A stretch of DNA of 8,556 nt from Porticoccaceae bacterium (GCA_023255165.1 JALRJD010000020.1:1-8556), one strand, 5' to 3'; shown: positions 1 to 7,402, numbered from the stretch's first letter. Program-made: numbers and translations. The notes: a model not told the origin generated them from the sequence alone.

Positions 1-1776
1 AGTGATCTGGATGAGAAAAGCCTCTACCGCCTCAAGCGCAAAGGCTTCTCCGACCGCAGGCTTGGCGATGTTTTGGGTTGTGGCGAAACCGCCGTGCGCG
101 AGATGCGCTACAAACTGGGTCTGCACCCGGTTTACAAGCGCGTCGATACCTGCGCTGCCGAATTTTCCACCGACACCGCCTATATGTACTCGACCTACGA
201 GGACGAGTGCGAGGCACGGCCCAGTAGTCGTGACAAGATTCTTGTGCTCGGCGGCGGTCCAAACCGCATTGGCCAGGGCATCGAGTTTGATTACTGCTGT
301 GTTCACGCCGCGTTGGCGATGCGTGAAGATGGCTATGAGACCATTATGGTCAACTGCAACCCGGAAACCGTTTCGACCGATTATGACACCTCCGACCGAC
401 TGTTTTTTGAGCCGGTCACTCTGGAAGATGTGCTGGAAATCGTGCGCATTGAAAAGCCCAAAGGGGTGATTGTGCAGTTTGGTGGCCAGACGCCGCTTAA
501 ACTGGCCCGTGCGTTGGAAGCCGCTGGCGTGCCAATTGTCGGCACCGAACCGGATGCCATCGACCGCGCTGAAGACCGTGAACGTTTTCAGCAGATGATT
601 CAAAAGCTCGGTCTGCTGCAACCGCAAAATGCCACAGCGCGGAGTGTCGACCAGGCGGTTGAGCTGGCCAAGGAAATTGGTTACCCGCTGGTGGTGCGCC
701 CCTCCTATGTACTCGGTGGCCGGGCGATGGAAATTGTCTACAAGGAAGACGAGCTGCGTCACTATATGAAGACCGCGGTAAAAGTCTCTGACGATTCGCC
801 GGTGCTACTCGACTTCTTCCTGCCCAATGCCATTGAGATGGATGTAGATGCCGTCAGTGACGGTAAGCAAGTGGTGATTGGCGCGATCATGCAGCATATT
901 GAACAGGCAGGTATTCACTCCGGTGACTCGGCCTGTTCACTGCCGCCCTACAGCCTGGCCGAAGATATCCAGGACGAGATGCGCGAAGTGTGCAAAAAGA
1001 TGGCTCTGGAGCTGGGCGTGCGCGGCTTGATGAACGTGCAGCTGGCGCTTCAGGATGGCAAGATCTACGTGATTGAGGTCAATCCGCGCGCATCGCGAAC
1101 GGTGCCGTTTGTCTCCAAGTGTATCGGCACCTCACTGGCCAAAATCGCGGCTCGCTGCATGGTCGGCCAGACACTGGAATCGCAAAACTTCACCAAAGAA
1201 ATCATTCCGCCTTACTTCAGTGTTAAGGAAGCCGTTTTCCCGTTCAACAAATTCCCCGGCATCGATCCGATCCTTGGGCCAGAGATGAAATCCACTGGTG
1301 AAGTAATGGGCGTGGGCGCAACCTTTGCCGAGGCCTATGGCAAAGCTGAACTTGGCGCCAGCGACGAGATTCCATCAAAGGGCACTGCCTTTGTCAGCGT
1401 TCGCGAACGCGATAAAGATCAGGTACCAGCTCTGGCGCGCCAGCTCTCTGATCTCGGTTTCAAACTGGTCGCCACCAAGGGAACTGCCCTGGTGATCGAG
1501 CAGGCAGGTCTGCCGGTAACACTGGTCAATAAAGTTAAGGAAGGTCGCCCGCATATTGTGGATATGATCAAGAGTGATAAGATTGACTTGATTATTAATA
1601 CCACAGAGGGTCGTCAGGCGATTTCAGATTCGTCCGCCATTCGCTCCAGTGCCGAGCAACATCGCGTCTATTACACGACCACGATGGCCGGTGGCAGCGC
1701 AGTGTGTCAGGCTCTTAATTTTGACGGTGAAACCACGGTGCGACGTATTCAAACGCTGCATCAGGAGATAGTGTGA
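1..1776 (+). CDS. carB: Carbamoyl-phosphate synthase large subunit, C-terminal part (cut by window start)
   Basis: CarB makes carbamoyl phosphate from bicarbonate, ATP and glutamine-derived ammonia, feeding arginine and pyrimidine synthesis in the cytoplasm. The frame is open from base 1 to TGA at 1774-1776, giving 591 residues; full-length CarB has about 1070, so the N-terminal synthetase half is outside the window. The visible part starts in the oligomerisation domain (residues 1-75, with HPVYKRVDTCAAEF). The carbamate-phosphorylating ATP-grasp half follows: GGGPNRIGQGIEFDY at about 82-96, VRPSYVLGGRAMEIV at about 230-245, IEVNPRASRT at about 358-367. The allosteric MGS domain runs from about 445 to the end. 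Residues matching, as I recall them, the E. coli effector-site positions are retained: Ser and Lys in SVRERDK, both Thr in ATKGTA, Lys in VNKV, Asn/Thr in INTT. This suggests that UMP, IMP and ornithine control is kept. Identity is very secure. Confidence 0.98.
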   Translation, partial: SDLDEKSLYRLKRKGFSDRRLGDVLGCGETAVREMRYKLGLHPVYKRVDTCAAEFSTDTAYMYSTYEDECEARPSSRDKILVLGGGPNRIGQGIEFDYCCVHAALAMREDGYETIMVNCNPETVSTDYDTSDRLFFEPVTLEDVLEIVRIEKPKGVIVQFGGQTPLKLARALEAAGVPIVGTEPDAIDRAEDRERFQQMIQKLGLLQPQNATARSVDQAVELAKEIGYPLVVRPSYVLGGRAMEIVYKEDELRHYMKTAVKVSDDSPVLLDFFLPNAIEMDVDAVSDGKQVVIGAIMQHIEQAGIHSGDSACSLPPYSLAEDIQDEMREVCKKMALELGVRGLMNVQLALQDGKIYVIEVNPRASRTVPFVSKCIGTSLAKIAARCMVGQTLESQNFTKEIIPPYFSVKEAVFPFNKFPGIDPILGPEMKSTGEVMGVGATFAEAYGKAELGASDEIPSKGTAFVSVRERDKDQVPALARQLSDLGFKLVATKGTALVIEQAGLPVTLVNKVKEGRPHIVDMIKSDKIDLIINTTEGRQAISDSSAIRSSAEQHRVYYTTTMAGGSAVCQALNFDGETTVRRIQTLHQEIV

Positions 1777-2252
1777 TGCAAAAGAGCCCGATGACAGTTG
1801 AAGGCGAGATCGCTCTGCGCAAAGAGCTGGAACACCTGCTCAAGGTCGTTCGCCCGAGCATTATTGAAGCTATCGCCACAGCCCGCGAGCACGGCGATCT
1901 GAAAGAGAACGCCGAATACCACGCCGCGCGTGAACAGCAGAGCTTTACCGAGGGCCGGATTCAGGATATTGAAGGCAAACTGTCGAATATTCAGGTGATC
2001 GATATCACCAAGATGCCTCAGGGCGACCGCGTGATCTTTGGCTCAACCGTGACCATTATCAATCTCGAAGTTGAGAAAACCGTGACCTATAAAATTGTTG
2101 GTGACGACGAGGCGGATGTGAAGCAGCAGAAAATTTCCTACCAGTCGCCGATTGCACGGGCATTGATGGGCAAAGAAATCGGTGAAGTTGTGGTGGTTAA
2201 AGCGCCCAGCGGCGATGTTGAATACGAAATCGATAACGTCGAATTTATCTAG
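1776..2252 (+). CDS. greA: Transcript cleavage / elongation factor GreA
   Basis: GreA enters the RNA polymerase secondary channel and stimulates cleavage of backtracked transcripts, rescuing stalled complexes. The 158-residue product equals the usual length and aligns without gaps to E. coli GreA as I remember it. The N-terminal antiparallel coiled coil (about residues 8-75) carries the tip motif GDLKENAEY, with acidic Asp41 and Glu44 that hold the catalytic magnesium. The C-terminal FKBP-like domain (about 80-158) includes GDDEAD and SPIARALMGKE. ATG 1776 is preferred: its A is also the last base of the carB stop (TGATG overlap), and AGGAG at 1763-1767 lies 8 bases upstream. A GTG at 1773 is in frame but adds only one residue. 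The overlap implies translational coupling to carB, an order common in gammaproteobacteria. No T-tailed terminator follows before the convergent argF. Confidence 0.97.
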   Translation: MQKSPMTVEGEIALRKELEHLLKVVRPSIIEAIATAREHGDLKENAEYHAAREQQSFTEGRIQDIEGKLSNIQVIDITKMPQGDRVIFGSTVTIINLEVEKTVTYKIVGDDEADVKQQKISYQSPIARALMGKEIGEVVVVKAPSGDVEYEIDNVEFI

Positions 2253-2291
2253 TTCTTAAGGCTATGTGTTTCACTAAGCAGCCACTCACAG

Positions 2292-2310
2292 GGCAGCTAC
2301 TCAGGCTGCC
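2292..2310. other. Inverted repeat between convergent greA and argF
   Basis: Arms GGCAGC (2292-2297) and GCTGCC (2305-2310) are exactly complementary around a 7-base loop that contains the argF stop codon. GCAGCC at 2278-2283 offers a competing partner for the right arm. No T-tract follows on either strand, so this is not a convincing intrinsic terminator. It may cap or stabilise the 3' ends of the two convergent transcripts, which are only 48 bases apart. Confidence 0.35.
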
Positions 2311-3221
2311 TTGCTCGCTTCAAGCAAAAACACCATCAGCGCTTTCTGCGCGTGCAGGCGGTTCTCCGCTTCATCCCAGACCACCGAAATAGACTCATCT
2401 TCCAGCAGCTCGGCGGATACTTCCTCTTCGCGGTGTGCGGGCAGGCAGTGCATAAACAGCACATCGTCGGCTGCGTGGCTGAGCAGGTCGTGATTGACCT
2501 GATAGTTGGCAAAATGCTTGAGACGCTGCTGCTGTTGATCTTCCTGTCCCATTGAGGCGAAGACATCCGTGGTGACCAGATGTGCGCCGCTTACCGCTGC
2601 TACCGGGTCATCGGTAATGGTTACGCGCTTGCCCGCCTGGGCGAGCAGCTCAACGCTGGGTTCGTAACCTGCCGGGCAGGCGATATTGAGGTTAAAGTCG
2701 AGCAGCATCGCCGCATTGATCCACGACTGGCACATATTGTTGCCGTCGCCAATCCAGGCCACCGTTTTGCCGGTAATCGATCCGCGATGTTCGACAAAAG
2801 TCTGAATATCCGCCAGCAACTGGCAGGGGTGAAAGTCATCAGACAGGGCATTGATAACTGGCACTTTTGAATAGTTGGCAAAGGTCTCGATCTTGTCGTG
2901 GCCAAAGGTGCGAATCATCACTATATCGACCATGCGTGAAATAACGCGCGCCGAATCTTCAATGGGCTCACCGCGTCCCAGCTGGGTGTCATTGGGTGAC
3001 AAAAACAGCGCATCGCCACCGAGCTGGGCCATGCCCGCCTCAAACGAGACTCTGGTGCGGGTCGATGATTTTTCAAAGATCATTCCCAGCACCTTGCCGG
3101 CAAAAACCGGTTGCTGGGTCCCGGCGTAATGGGCCGCTTTCATTTCAATCGCCAGCTCAATAACCTGCTTTAACTCGTCGGCGCTGAGATCGTGAAGGGT
3201 GAGAAAATGTCTGATAGCCAT
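2301..3221 (-). CDS. argF: Ornithine carbamoyltransferase (anabolic type)
   Basis: Transfers the carbamoyl group from carbamoyl phosphate to ornithine to give citrulline, a step of arginine synthesis, in the cytoplasm as a probable trimer. The 306-residue length fits the short Pseudomonas-type ArgF rather than the roughly 334-residue E. coli form. Visible motifs in order: the carbamoyl-phosphate loop STRTR at residues 53-57, the HPCQ motif at 131-134, the WIGDGNN segment at 156-162 opening the ornithine domain, the ornithine-binding DVFASMG at 219-225, and the catalytic-Cys loop HCLPAH at 258-263. All key residues are present. The ATG lies 13 bases after the argD stop, so the two form an operon with argF second. 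Shine-Dalgarno pairing is weak (GCGAGA), which suggests dependence on translation of argD. The final codons run into an inverted repeat. Confidence 0.97.
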   Translation of the reverse strand: MAIRHFLTLHDLSADELKQVIELAIEMKAAHYAGTQQPVFAGKVLGMIFEKSSTRTRVSFEAGMAQLGGDALFLSPNDTQLGRGEPIEDSARVISRMVDIVMIRTFGHDKIETFANYSKVPVINALSDDFHPCQLLADIQTFVEHRGSITGKTVAWIGDGNNMCQSWINAAMLLDFNLNIACPAGYEPSVELLAQAGKRVTITDDPVAAVSGAHLVTTDVFASMGQEDQQQQRLKHFANYQVNHDLLSHAADDVLFMHCLPAHREEEVSAELLEDESISVVWDEAENRLHAQKALMVFLLEASKAA

Positions 3222-3234
3222 GCGCGGTCTCGCT

Positions 3235-4413
3235 TTAGTCGGCGGTAAAATGTTTGATCAGCGGCGCCAGAATTGACACCACCTGATCAGCTTCACTGTC
3301 ACTCATAATTAACGGCGGCAGCAGGCGTACCACGGTATCTGAAGTGACGTTGATAATCAGCCCTGCGGCCATTGCCGCGGCAAACAGGGATTTGCAGGGC
3401 TTGTTCAGTTCGATGCCAATCATGCAGCCTTTGCCGCGAATCGCCACCACATGTTCCACCCCTTCAAGCTGTGCTTCCAGACCAGACATTATGCGCTCGC
3501 CGATCAGGGTGGCGCGCTGCATCAGATTATCGTTTTGTACCGTGGTAATGGTTGCCAGCGCTGCGGCACAGGCAAGTGGGTTGCCACCAAATGTAGAGCC
3601 GTGATTGCCCGGCTGCATCAGCTGCGCCGCTTCACCCTGAGCAAGGCAAGCGCCAATCGGCACGCCATTGCCCAACCCTTTGGAGGTGGTGACCACATCG
3701 GGAACAATGCCGCTGTGTTGGTAACAGAAATAGGTGCCGGTGCGACCGTTGCCGGTCTGCACTTCATCGAGCATCAACAGCCAACCTTTGGCGTCACAGA
3801 GTGCACGCAGCTGCTGCAGATAGGTATCGGAGGCAAGACGGATGCCACCCTCGCCCTGAATCGGCTCAACCAGCACCGCACAGATTTCGGCATTATTGTC
3901 GGCAATGGTTTCCAGTGCGGCGATATTGTCAAAAGGCGCACGCACAAAGCCCCTGATCAACGGCTCAAAACCGGCCTGAACCTTGCGGCTTCCGGAAGCT
4001 GTAAGCGTGGCCAGGGTGCGACCGTGAAATGCGTTGTCCATTACCAATACAGTGGGCAATTTTATGCCCTGTTTGTGACCGTGCAGGCGGGCAATTTTAA
4101 TCGCCGCCTCGTTGGCTTCCGCACCGGAGTTGCCAAAGAACACTTTTTCCATTCCCGAGGCTTCGCAGAGTTTGGTGGCCAGCTGCTCCTGGTTGGGAAT
4201 GGCAAAGAAGTTTGAGCAATGGGTAAGCGTCGCTGCCTGCTCGCAAACCGCTTTCGCCACAGCCGGATGTGAATGGCCGATGCCACAGACGGCGATACCC
4301 GACAGGGCATCGAGATACTTTTTGCCATCCGCATCCCACAGCCAGGCTCCCTCGCCTTTTACCAGGGTAGCCGCTCTGGCGCCGTAAGTATTCATCAGTG
4401 CGTTGGTGGTCAT
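3235..4413 (-). CDS. argD: Acetylornithine aminotransferase (class III, PLP-dependent)
   Basis: Converts N-acetylglutamate semialdehyde to N-acetylornithine using glutamate as amino donor; ArgD enzymes often also serve lysine synthesis as succinyldiaminopimelate aminotransferase. The 392 residues match the family length. PLP-site features are visible: the phosphate-binding NSGAEANE at 95-102, AFHGRT at 128-133, the acidic pyridine-nitrogen partner in LDEVQTGNGRTG (Asp216), and the Schiff-base lysine Lys245 in TTSKGLGNG. HGSTFGGNPL at 271-280 supplies the neighbouring-subunit phosphate contact. ATG 4413 is supported by AAGGA 5-6 bases upstream. The gene leads an argD-argF operon with a 13-base gap. 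Catabolic AstC is a close paralogue, but co-transcription with argF favours the biosynthetic role. Its leader contains a promoter, a palindrome and a terminator-like hairpin (separate entries). No clear ArgR ARG box was seen. Confidence 0.95.
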   Translation of the reverse strand: MTTNALMNTYGARAATLVKGEGAWLWDADGKKYLDALSGIAVCGIGHSHPAVAKAVCEQAATLTHCSNFFAIPNQEQLATKLCEASGMEKVFFGNSGAEANEAAIKIARLHGHKQGIKLPTVLVMDNAFHGRTLATLTASGSRKVQAGFEPLIRGFVRAPFDNIAALETIADNNAEICAVLVEPIQGEGGIRLASDTYLQQLRALCDAKGWLLMLDEVQTGNGRTGTYFCYQHSGIVPDVVTTSKGLGNGVPIGACLAQGEAAQLMQPGNHGSTFGGNPLACAAALATITTVQNDNLMQRATLIGERIMSGLEAQLEGVEHVVAIRGKGCMIGIELNKPCKSLFAAAMAAGLIINVTSDTVVRLLPPLIMSDSEADQVVSILAPLIKHFTAD

Positions 4414-4450
4414 TTTTTTCCTTGCGTCCTTTAGCTGCTGAAAAATAACG

Positions 4451-4471
4451 AAAAAAGGCAGCTATGCTGCC
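4451..4471 (-). terminator. Rho-independent terminator / possible attenuator in argD leader
   Basis: Read on the - strand, a 6-bp stem GGCAGC-ATA-GCTGCC is followed immediately by six T residues, the standard intrinsic terminator layout; two further G's precede the stem. It ends 37 bases upstream of the argD start and lies downstream of the predicted argD promoter, so argD mRNA must pass it. It may stop read-through from the porin operon, attenuate argDF, or both. The run of A's on the other side could also make it work on + strand transcripts. The stem is short, so efficiency is uncertain. Confidence 0.65.
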
Positions 4472-4516
4472 CCTGAAAAGTTGTTAAAACGGTGTAATAA
4501 AACGAGTTATGGGTAA

Positions 4517-4545
4517 ATAGTAGCGCGGTTTATTTATGCTGGCAA
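4517..4545 (-). promoter_or_regulatory. Predicted sigma70 promoter of argD-argF
   Basis: On the - strand TTGCCA (5 of 6 to the -35 consensus) and TACTAT (4 of 6 to the -10 consensus, with the key T, A and final T) are separated by exactly 17 bases. Transcription would start near 4510, giving a leader of about 97 bases before argD. It sits in the 181-base gap after the PepSY-like gene, so argDF can be expressed separately from the iron operon. Confidence 0.6.
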
Positions 4546-4557
4546 TGATCGATTGCC
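4541..4557. promoter_or_regulatory. Palindrome overlapping the argD -35 box (candidate operator)
   Basis: GGCAAT and ATTGCC form perfect 6-bp arms around a 5-base centre (6-5-6), 17 bases in all. One arm covers five of the six bases of the predicted -35 hexamer. That is a typical place for a repressor or activator dimer. It does not resemble the ArgR box consensus. Chance occurrence is possible, and its regulator cannot be named. Confidence 0.4.
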
Positions 4558-4594
4558 GCGACTAAACGCCTTGGCCAGCTTGATATAGCGCTTT

Positions 4595-5404
4595 TCAGCG
4601 ACGGTTTAGCCAAGCCAACAGGCCGGTAATTGAAAGAACGCAGACCAACAGGCCAATCAGGTCGATAAACAGCACCCCAAAGTCGCCGAAAAAGCGCCCG
4701 CTGTGCAGATCGAGAATCACGGTTTCCAGAGAAATACTCGGCCCGGACAGACTCTGTTCAAGCTGTTCCGCGAGCTCTTCTGGCAGCGCGCGTTCGGGTG
4801 CCTGCCGATCGATCATTGTCTGCATCGCCAAATCGGTTGGAATAATCGCCAGACTCTGCGGATCAAATTCAAGCGCTGCTGAATCGCTCAACAGATATAC
4901 CTTCTCGTCGATAACAGAGAGCGCCTTCAGATCCGACGGCAGACCATCAACCAGAGTAAATTGTTCGACAAACTGACCATCGGGCGTTAGCAGAATCATT
5001 GCATCAGAGCACAGCGCAAACAGCCAGGCGCTGTTGGCCGCAGCGGAGCGCAGCGCCAGGTCGCAGGTTATCGCGGGACTGTCTTCTGTAGACGAACTGG
5101 AATCGATAAATAATCTGTTGCCACTGCGGTAAAGCCAGTGGCCGTTGACTTCAAAACCGGTAGGCGATGCTTGTTCGAAACCATACCAGGACAGCAACCA
5201 GTCACTCGACAGCGCAATCTTGTTGAGTTTCAGGGCAGGGGAGTGGTTGAGTGCAAAGCCGCTGATGGCGAGGAAAATCAGCACCACAAAAACCGACAGC
5301 CCGAGGCGGCGGTGCCAGAGCATATTGGTGCGGATGCTGTTAGTCGACTTTGCGGATGCTCTGTTATTCATAGAATCGGTCTTGATCGCTGGCTCTTGGG
5401 TCAT
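4595..5404 (-). CDS. PepSY-TM-like membrane protein of the iron operon
   Basis: A 269-residue inner-membrane protein of the small PepSY-associated TM type (PepSY_TM_like_2-like by pattern). A cytoplasmic N-terminus is followed by TM1 at about 35-52, within WHRRLGLSVFVVLIFLAISG. A periplasmic domain of about 190 residues follows. TM2 is at about 244-266, preceded by the family-typical LDLHSGRFFGDFG (230-243). His31, His54 and His234 flank the two helices and are candidate haem or metal ligands, as in PepSY-type ferric reductases; this is inference. It lies 14 bases after the FMN-protein gene and is last in the operon, so it probably passes electrons to or from that protein. The ATG has no clear Shine-Dalgarno. 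In-frame ATGs at codons 12 and 28 are alternatives, though coupling to the gene above favours the first. Exact biochemical function unknown. Confidence 0.75.
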   Translation of the reverse strand: MTQEPAIKTDSMNNRASAKSTNSIRTNMLWHRRLGLSVFVVLIFLAISGFALNHSPALKLNKIALSSDWLLSWYGFEQASPTGFEVNGHWLYRSGNRLFIDSSSSTEDSPAITCDLALRSAAANSAWLFALCSDAMILLTPDGQFVEQFTLVDGLPSDLKALSVIDEKVYLLSDSAALEFDPQSLAIIPTDLAMQTMIDRQAPERALPEELAEQLEQSLSGPSISLETVILDLHSGRFFGDFGVLFIDLIGLLVCVLSITGLLAWLNRR

Positions 5405-5418
5405 CGTTGACGAGTTAA

Positions 5419-6030
5419 CTACGGTAAATTAGTGTCGCTCTGTTGTATAGCCAGACTGTGAAAATAGAGCGCCAGCGCGGCAACTTTATTGACCGCCCAG
5501 ACCGACAGTGTAGCGCCGGTAATACCATCGATATTTTGACTCAGGCCAAGCTCTTCGGTCAGTGTCGCCCCACGGTACTGCTGAGTATAAGCTGGATAGC
5601 GAACTTCGCCGCCACGACTTTCGCGGTAGGCGAGAATTTTTACCTGCTGAATCCGGTTGTCTGTAACCACCACGCCAATAGTGATGGGCATCTCTTTGCC
5701 GATCTCTTCCAGAATCCAGGCGGTTTTGTCACCACGTTGCGAGTAGCGCACTCGCAGGCCAGCCAACGGGTGGCCAAGTATCCTGGCGGCGTGGCTGCGA
5801 ATATCCTCGGTCAGCCAGAGTGTTTTTTGCTGCACTGGCGGCGCCGTTGACTGTTGGTTGATCGGGTCGCTTGTGGTTATCGAAAAAACCTCGGCAATAA
5901 AATCCGGCCCAGACTGAAAAACCCCCGTGGCGGCCGCAGCGGCCACCAGGGAGGTTAGAGTTAGAAAAGCCGCCAAACTGTAAACAGCAGCGGCTCTGTA
6001 GAGTTGCCTATGCACTGATATCAATGCCAT
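5419..6030 (-). CDS. Membrane-anchored FMN-binding-domain protein (covalent flavin)
   Basis: 203 residues. An N-terminal hydrophobic segment (about 13-36, Ala/Leu/Val rich) acts as signal anchor, placing the rest in the periplasm. The C-terminal half is an FMN_bind domain like those of RnfG and NqrC: YRESRGGEVRYP at 135-146, then DGITGATLS at 168-176. In this family the last Thr of the S/T-G-A-T motif (Thr174 here) carries FMN through a phosphoester bond made by ApbE. No apbE is in the window, so flavinylation would depend on an enzyme encoded elsewhere. The gene lies 45 bases after the porin and 14 before the PepSY-like gene, in a Fur-controlled unit, suggesting flavin-based electron transfer to or from iron species. 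It is too short and lacks the companions to be Rnf or Nqr. No good Shine-Dalgarno precedes ATG 6030, but it is the only early Met giving a sensible anchor. Confidence 0.85.
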   Translation of the reverse strand: MALISVHRQLYRAAAVYSLAAFLTLTSLVAAAAATGVFQSGPDFIAEVFSITTSDPINQQSTAPPVQQKTLWLTEDIRSHAARILGHPLAGLRVRYSQRGDKTAWILEEIGKEMPITIGVVVTDNRIQQVKILAYRESRGGEVRYPAYTQQYRGATLTEELGLSQNIDGITGATLSVWAVNKVAALALYFHSLAIQQSDTNLP

Positions 6031-6075
6031 AAAGTTAATCGTATAAATTCACAATCCGCCCGACGAAGTTATCCG

Positions 6076-7281
6076 CTAGAACGAATAACCTACGCCGAGG
6101 TTGAGGCCATCGTAGCCAGCCTCACCAGGAGCATCTTGATTTTGGTAATCCATTTTGAAGACTACGTTGGGATGCAGCCAGTAGTTCAGACCAATATCAA
6201 ATTGTTCAACCGCGGTATCAGTCGAGCTTCCTGCAAGATTGTCGTATTCACTGTAGCGCGCGAACAGACCGACCTTGTCGTTAAAGCGATAAGAGGGCTC
6301 GATATAGAAACCGGTCTGCTCGTCGGCGCCGGCAACGATTGAGTTGATAGCATTATCGAAATCCCAGCGCGCGTAGAGTGCACGGAGTTGGAAAGCATCG
6401 CGTTTCCAGGCGATATGGGTTTCAAACAGTGTGGCGCCGATCTCTTCGCCCTCGCCCTGATGCACGTCCGACTGGACTTGCACAGAGGCGGCGATCTCAA
6501 GGCCGGGAATCGCGGTGTATTTCAGGCGACCGGTAAAGGCCATATCATCCGCCTTCGCTTCACCAACTTTTTGACGACCATCACGTGGCTTGTATTTGCC
6601 CGCGCCAAGATAGAGGCCGGAGTGCAGGGCGATATCATAGGAGAGCCCTTCGCTGATCTCGCCGCCTATCGCGGCGCCACCTTCCCACCAGGTGGCGGGA
6701 ATAATATTTTTCTCAACATTATTACGCTCGGTGCCGTAGAAGGTTTCCGGTTCGTGGGTTTCATTGATAATGCCAATAGGCAGCAGAAATAGCCCGGCTT
6801 TGGCGCGCTGGTGGCTGGCAAAATCCCATTCGATATAGGCTTGTTCCAGCTCGACTTCACCCGCCTGTCCTTCCCCGGCGATGCTGTGCTCGACTTCAAG
6901 CTCGGAGAAAAAGCGCACATTCTCGGAGAACTGATGGCCGGTAAACATCACAAAGCGATGGAAATCAATCTCATCCTTACTCGCCAGTGAATCGTCGCGA
7001 TCAAGGCTGTTGTAGTGCATTTCGCCGTAGCCACCGAAAGTTGTCTTGCTGTTGGCGACGGGGGCCGTAACCATTTTCTCCACCGCACTGATGGTTGCCT
7101 CAGAGACTATCTCGGTCTCTTTAATGCGCGCATCGTTGTCGCTGAGTTGCTGCTTCAGCTCGGCGATCTCGCTTTGCTGTTGTTGAATAAGTTGCCACAT
7201 TTCTTCCATGCTTGGAGTTGCTGCCTGAGCCGCAGCGCTGATATTCAAGCCGATAAACGTGGCGAGAAGTTGCTTCTTCAT
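6076..7281 (-). CDS. Iron-regulated outer-membrane porin with N-terminal coiled coil
   Basis: 401 residues. A Sec signal peptide (residues 1-20, cleavage after AQA) is followed by a Gln/Glu-rich heptad segment (about 24-72) that probably forms a periplasmic coiled coil, as in trimeric OprP/O-like porins. From about 82 the sequence alternates polar and aromatic residues in beta-barrel style (FGGYGEMHYNS, HRFVMFTGHQF) and ends GVGYSF, with the terminal Phe used by the BAM machinery. The closest pattern is the phosphate-selective porin O/P-like superfamily; substrate cannot be read from sequence. ATG 7281 has AAGGA nine bases upstream. It is the first gene of the porin/FMN/PepSY operon and lies under a Fur box, so it probably supplies a passage for an iron-related solute (a small chelate or electron shuttle) rather than phosphate. 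No TonB box or plug domain is present, so it is not a TonB-dependent receptor. Confidence 0.85.
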   Translation of the reverse strand: MKKQLLATFIGLNISAAAQAATPSMEEMWQLIQQQQSEIAELKQQLSDNDARIKETEIVSEATISAVEKMVTAPVANSKTTFGGYGEMHYNSLDRDDSLASKDEIDFHRFVMFTGHQFSENVRFFSELEVEHSIAGEGQAGEVELEQAYIEWDFASHQRAKAGLFLLPIGIINETHEPETFYGTERNNVEKNIIPATWWEGGAAIGGEISEGLSYDIALHSGLYLGAGKYKPRDGRQKVGEAKADDMAFTGRLKYTAIPGLEIAASVQVQSDVHQGEGEEIGATLFETHIAWKRDAFQLRALYARWDFDNAINSIVAGADEQTGFYIEPSYRFNDKVGLFARYSEYDNLAGSSTDTAVEQFDIGLNYWLHPNVVFKMDYQNQDAPGEAGYDGLNLGVGYSF

Positions 7282-7373
7282 CTGTTAAATTCCTTGAAAT
7301 AAATTGATCGAAATGGACCTGCTTTTCCGTAAGGAGTGGATACTTCACGGGAACTGCTCGGTTTGCGTGGCTA

Positions 7374-7402
7374 ACTATAGAAGCATATAAACGCAAATGC
7401 AA
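7374..7402 (-). promoter_or_regulatory. Predicted promoter of the porin/FMN/PepSY operon
   Basis: On the - strand TTGCAT (weak, 3 of 6) and TATAGT (5 of 6 to the -10 consensus) are 17 bases apart. The -10 is strong and the poor -35 lies inside the Fur box. Transcription would start near 7366, leaving about 85 bases of leader. Confidence 0.6.

Noticed and set aside
2..469. 155-codon open frame overlapping carB in another frame
   Set aside because: The carB frame has continuous strong family similarity over the same bases.
3451..4215. 254-codon open frame antisense to argD
   Set aside because: It lies wholly inside a secure argD, its translation has no domain-like pattern, and it has no Shine-Dalgarno; GC-rich codon bias commonly opens the opposite frame.
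5443..5850. 135-codon open frame antisense to the FMN-binding protein gene
   Set aside because: A shadow of a gene with a recognisable domain; no ribosome-binding site and no recognisable motif.
5419..6030. FMN-binding protein as RnfG or NqrC
   Set aside because: The other Rnf/Nqr subunits are absent, and the operon partners (porin, PepSY-like) point to a different system.
6076..7281. Porin as a TonB-dependent siderophore receptor
   Set aside because: At 401 residues it is far too short, and it lacks a plug domain and TonB box; the N-terminal coiled coil and terminal Phe fit a porin.
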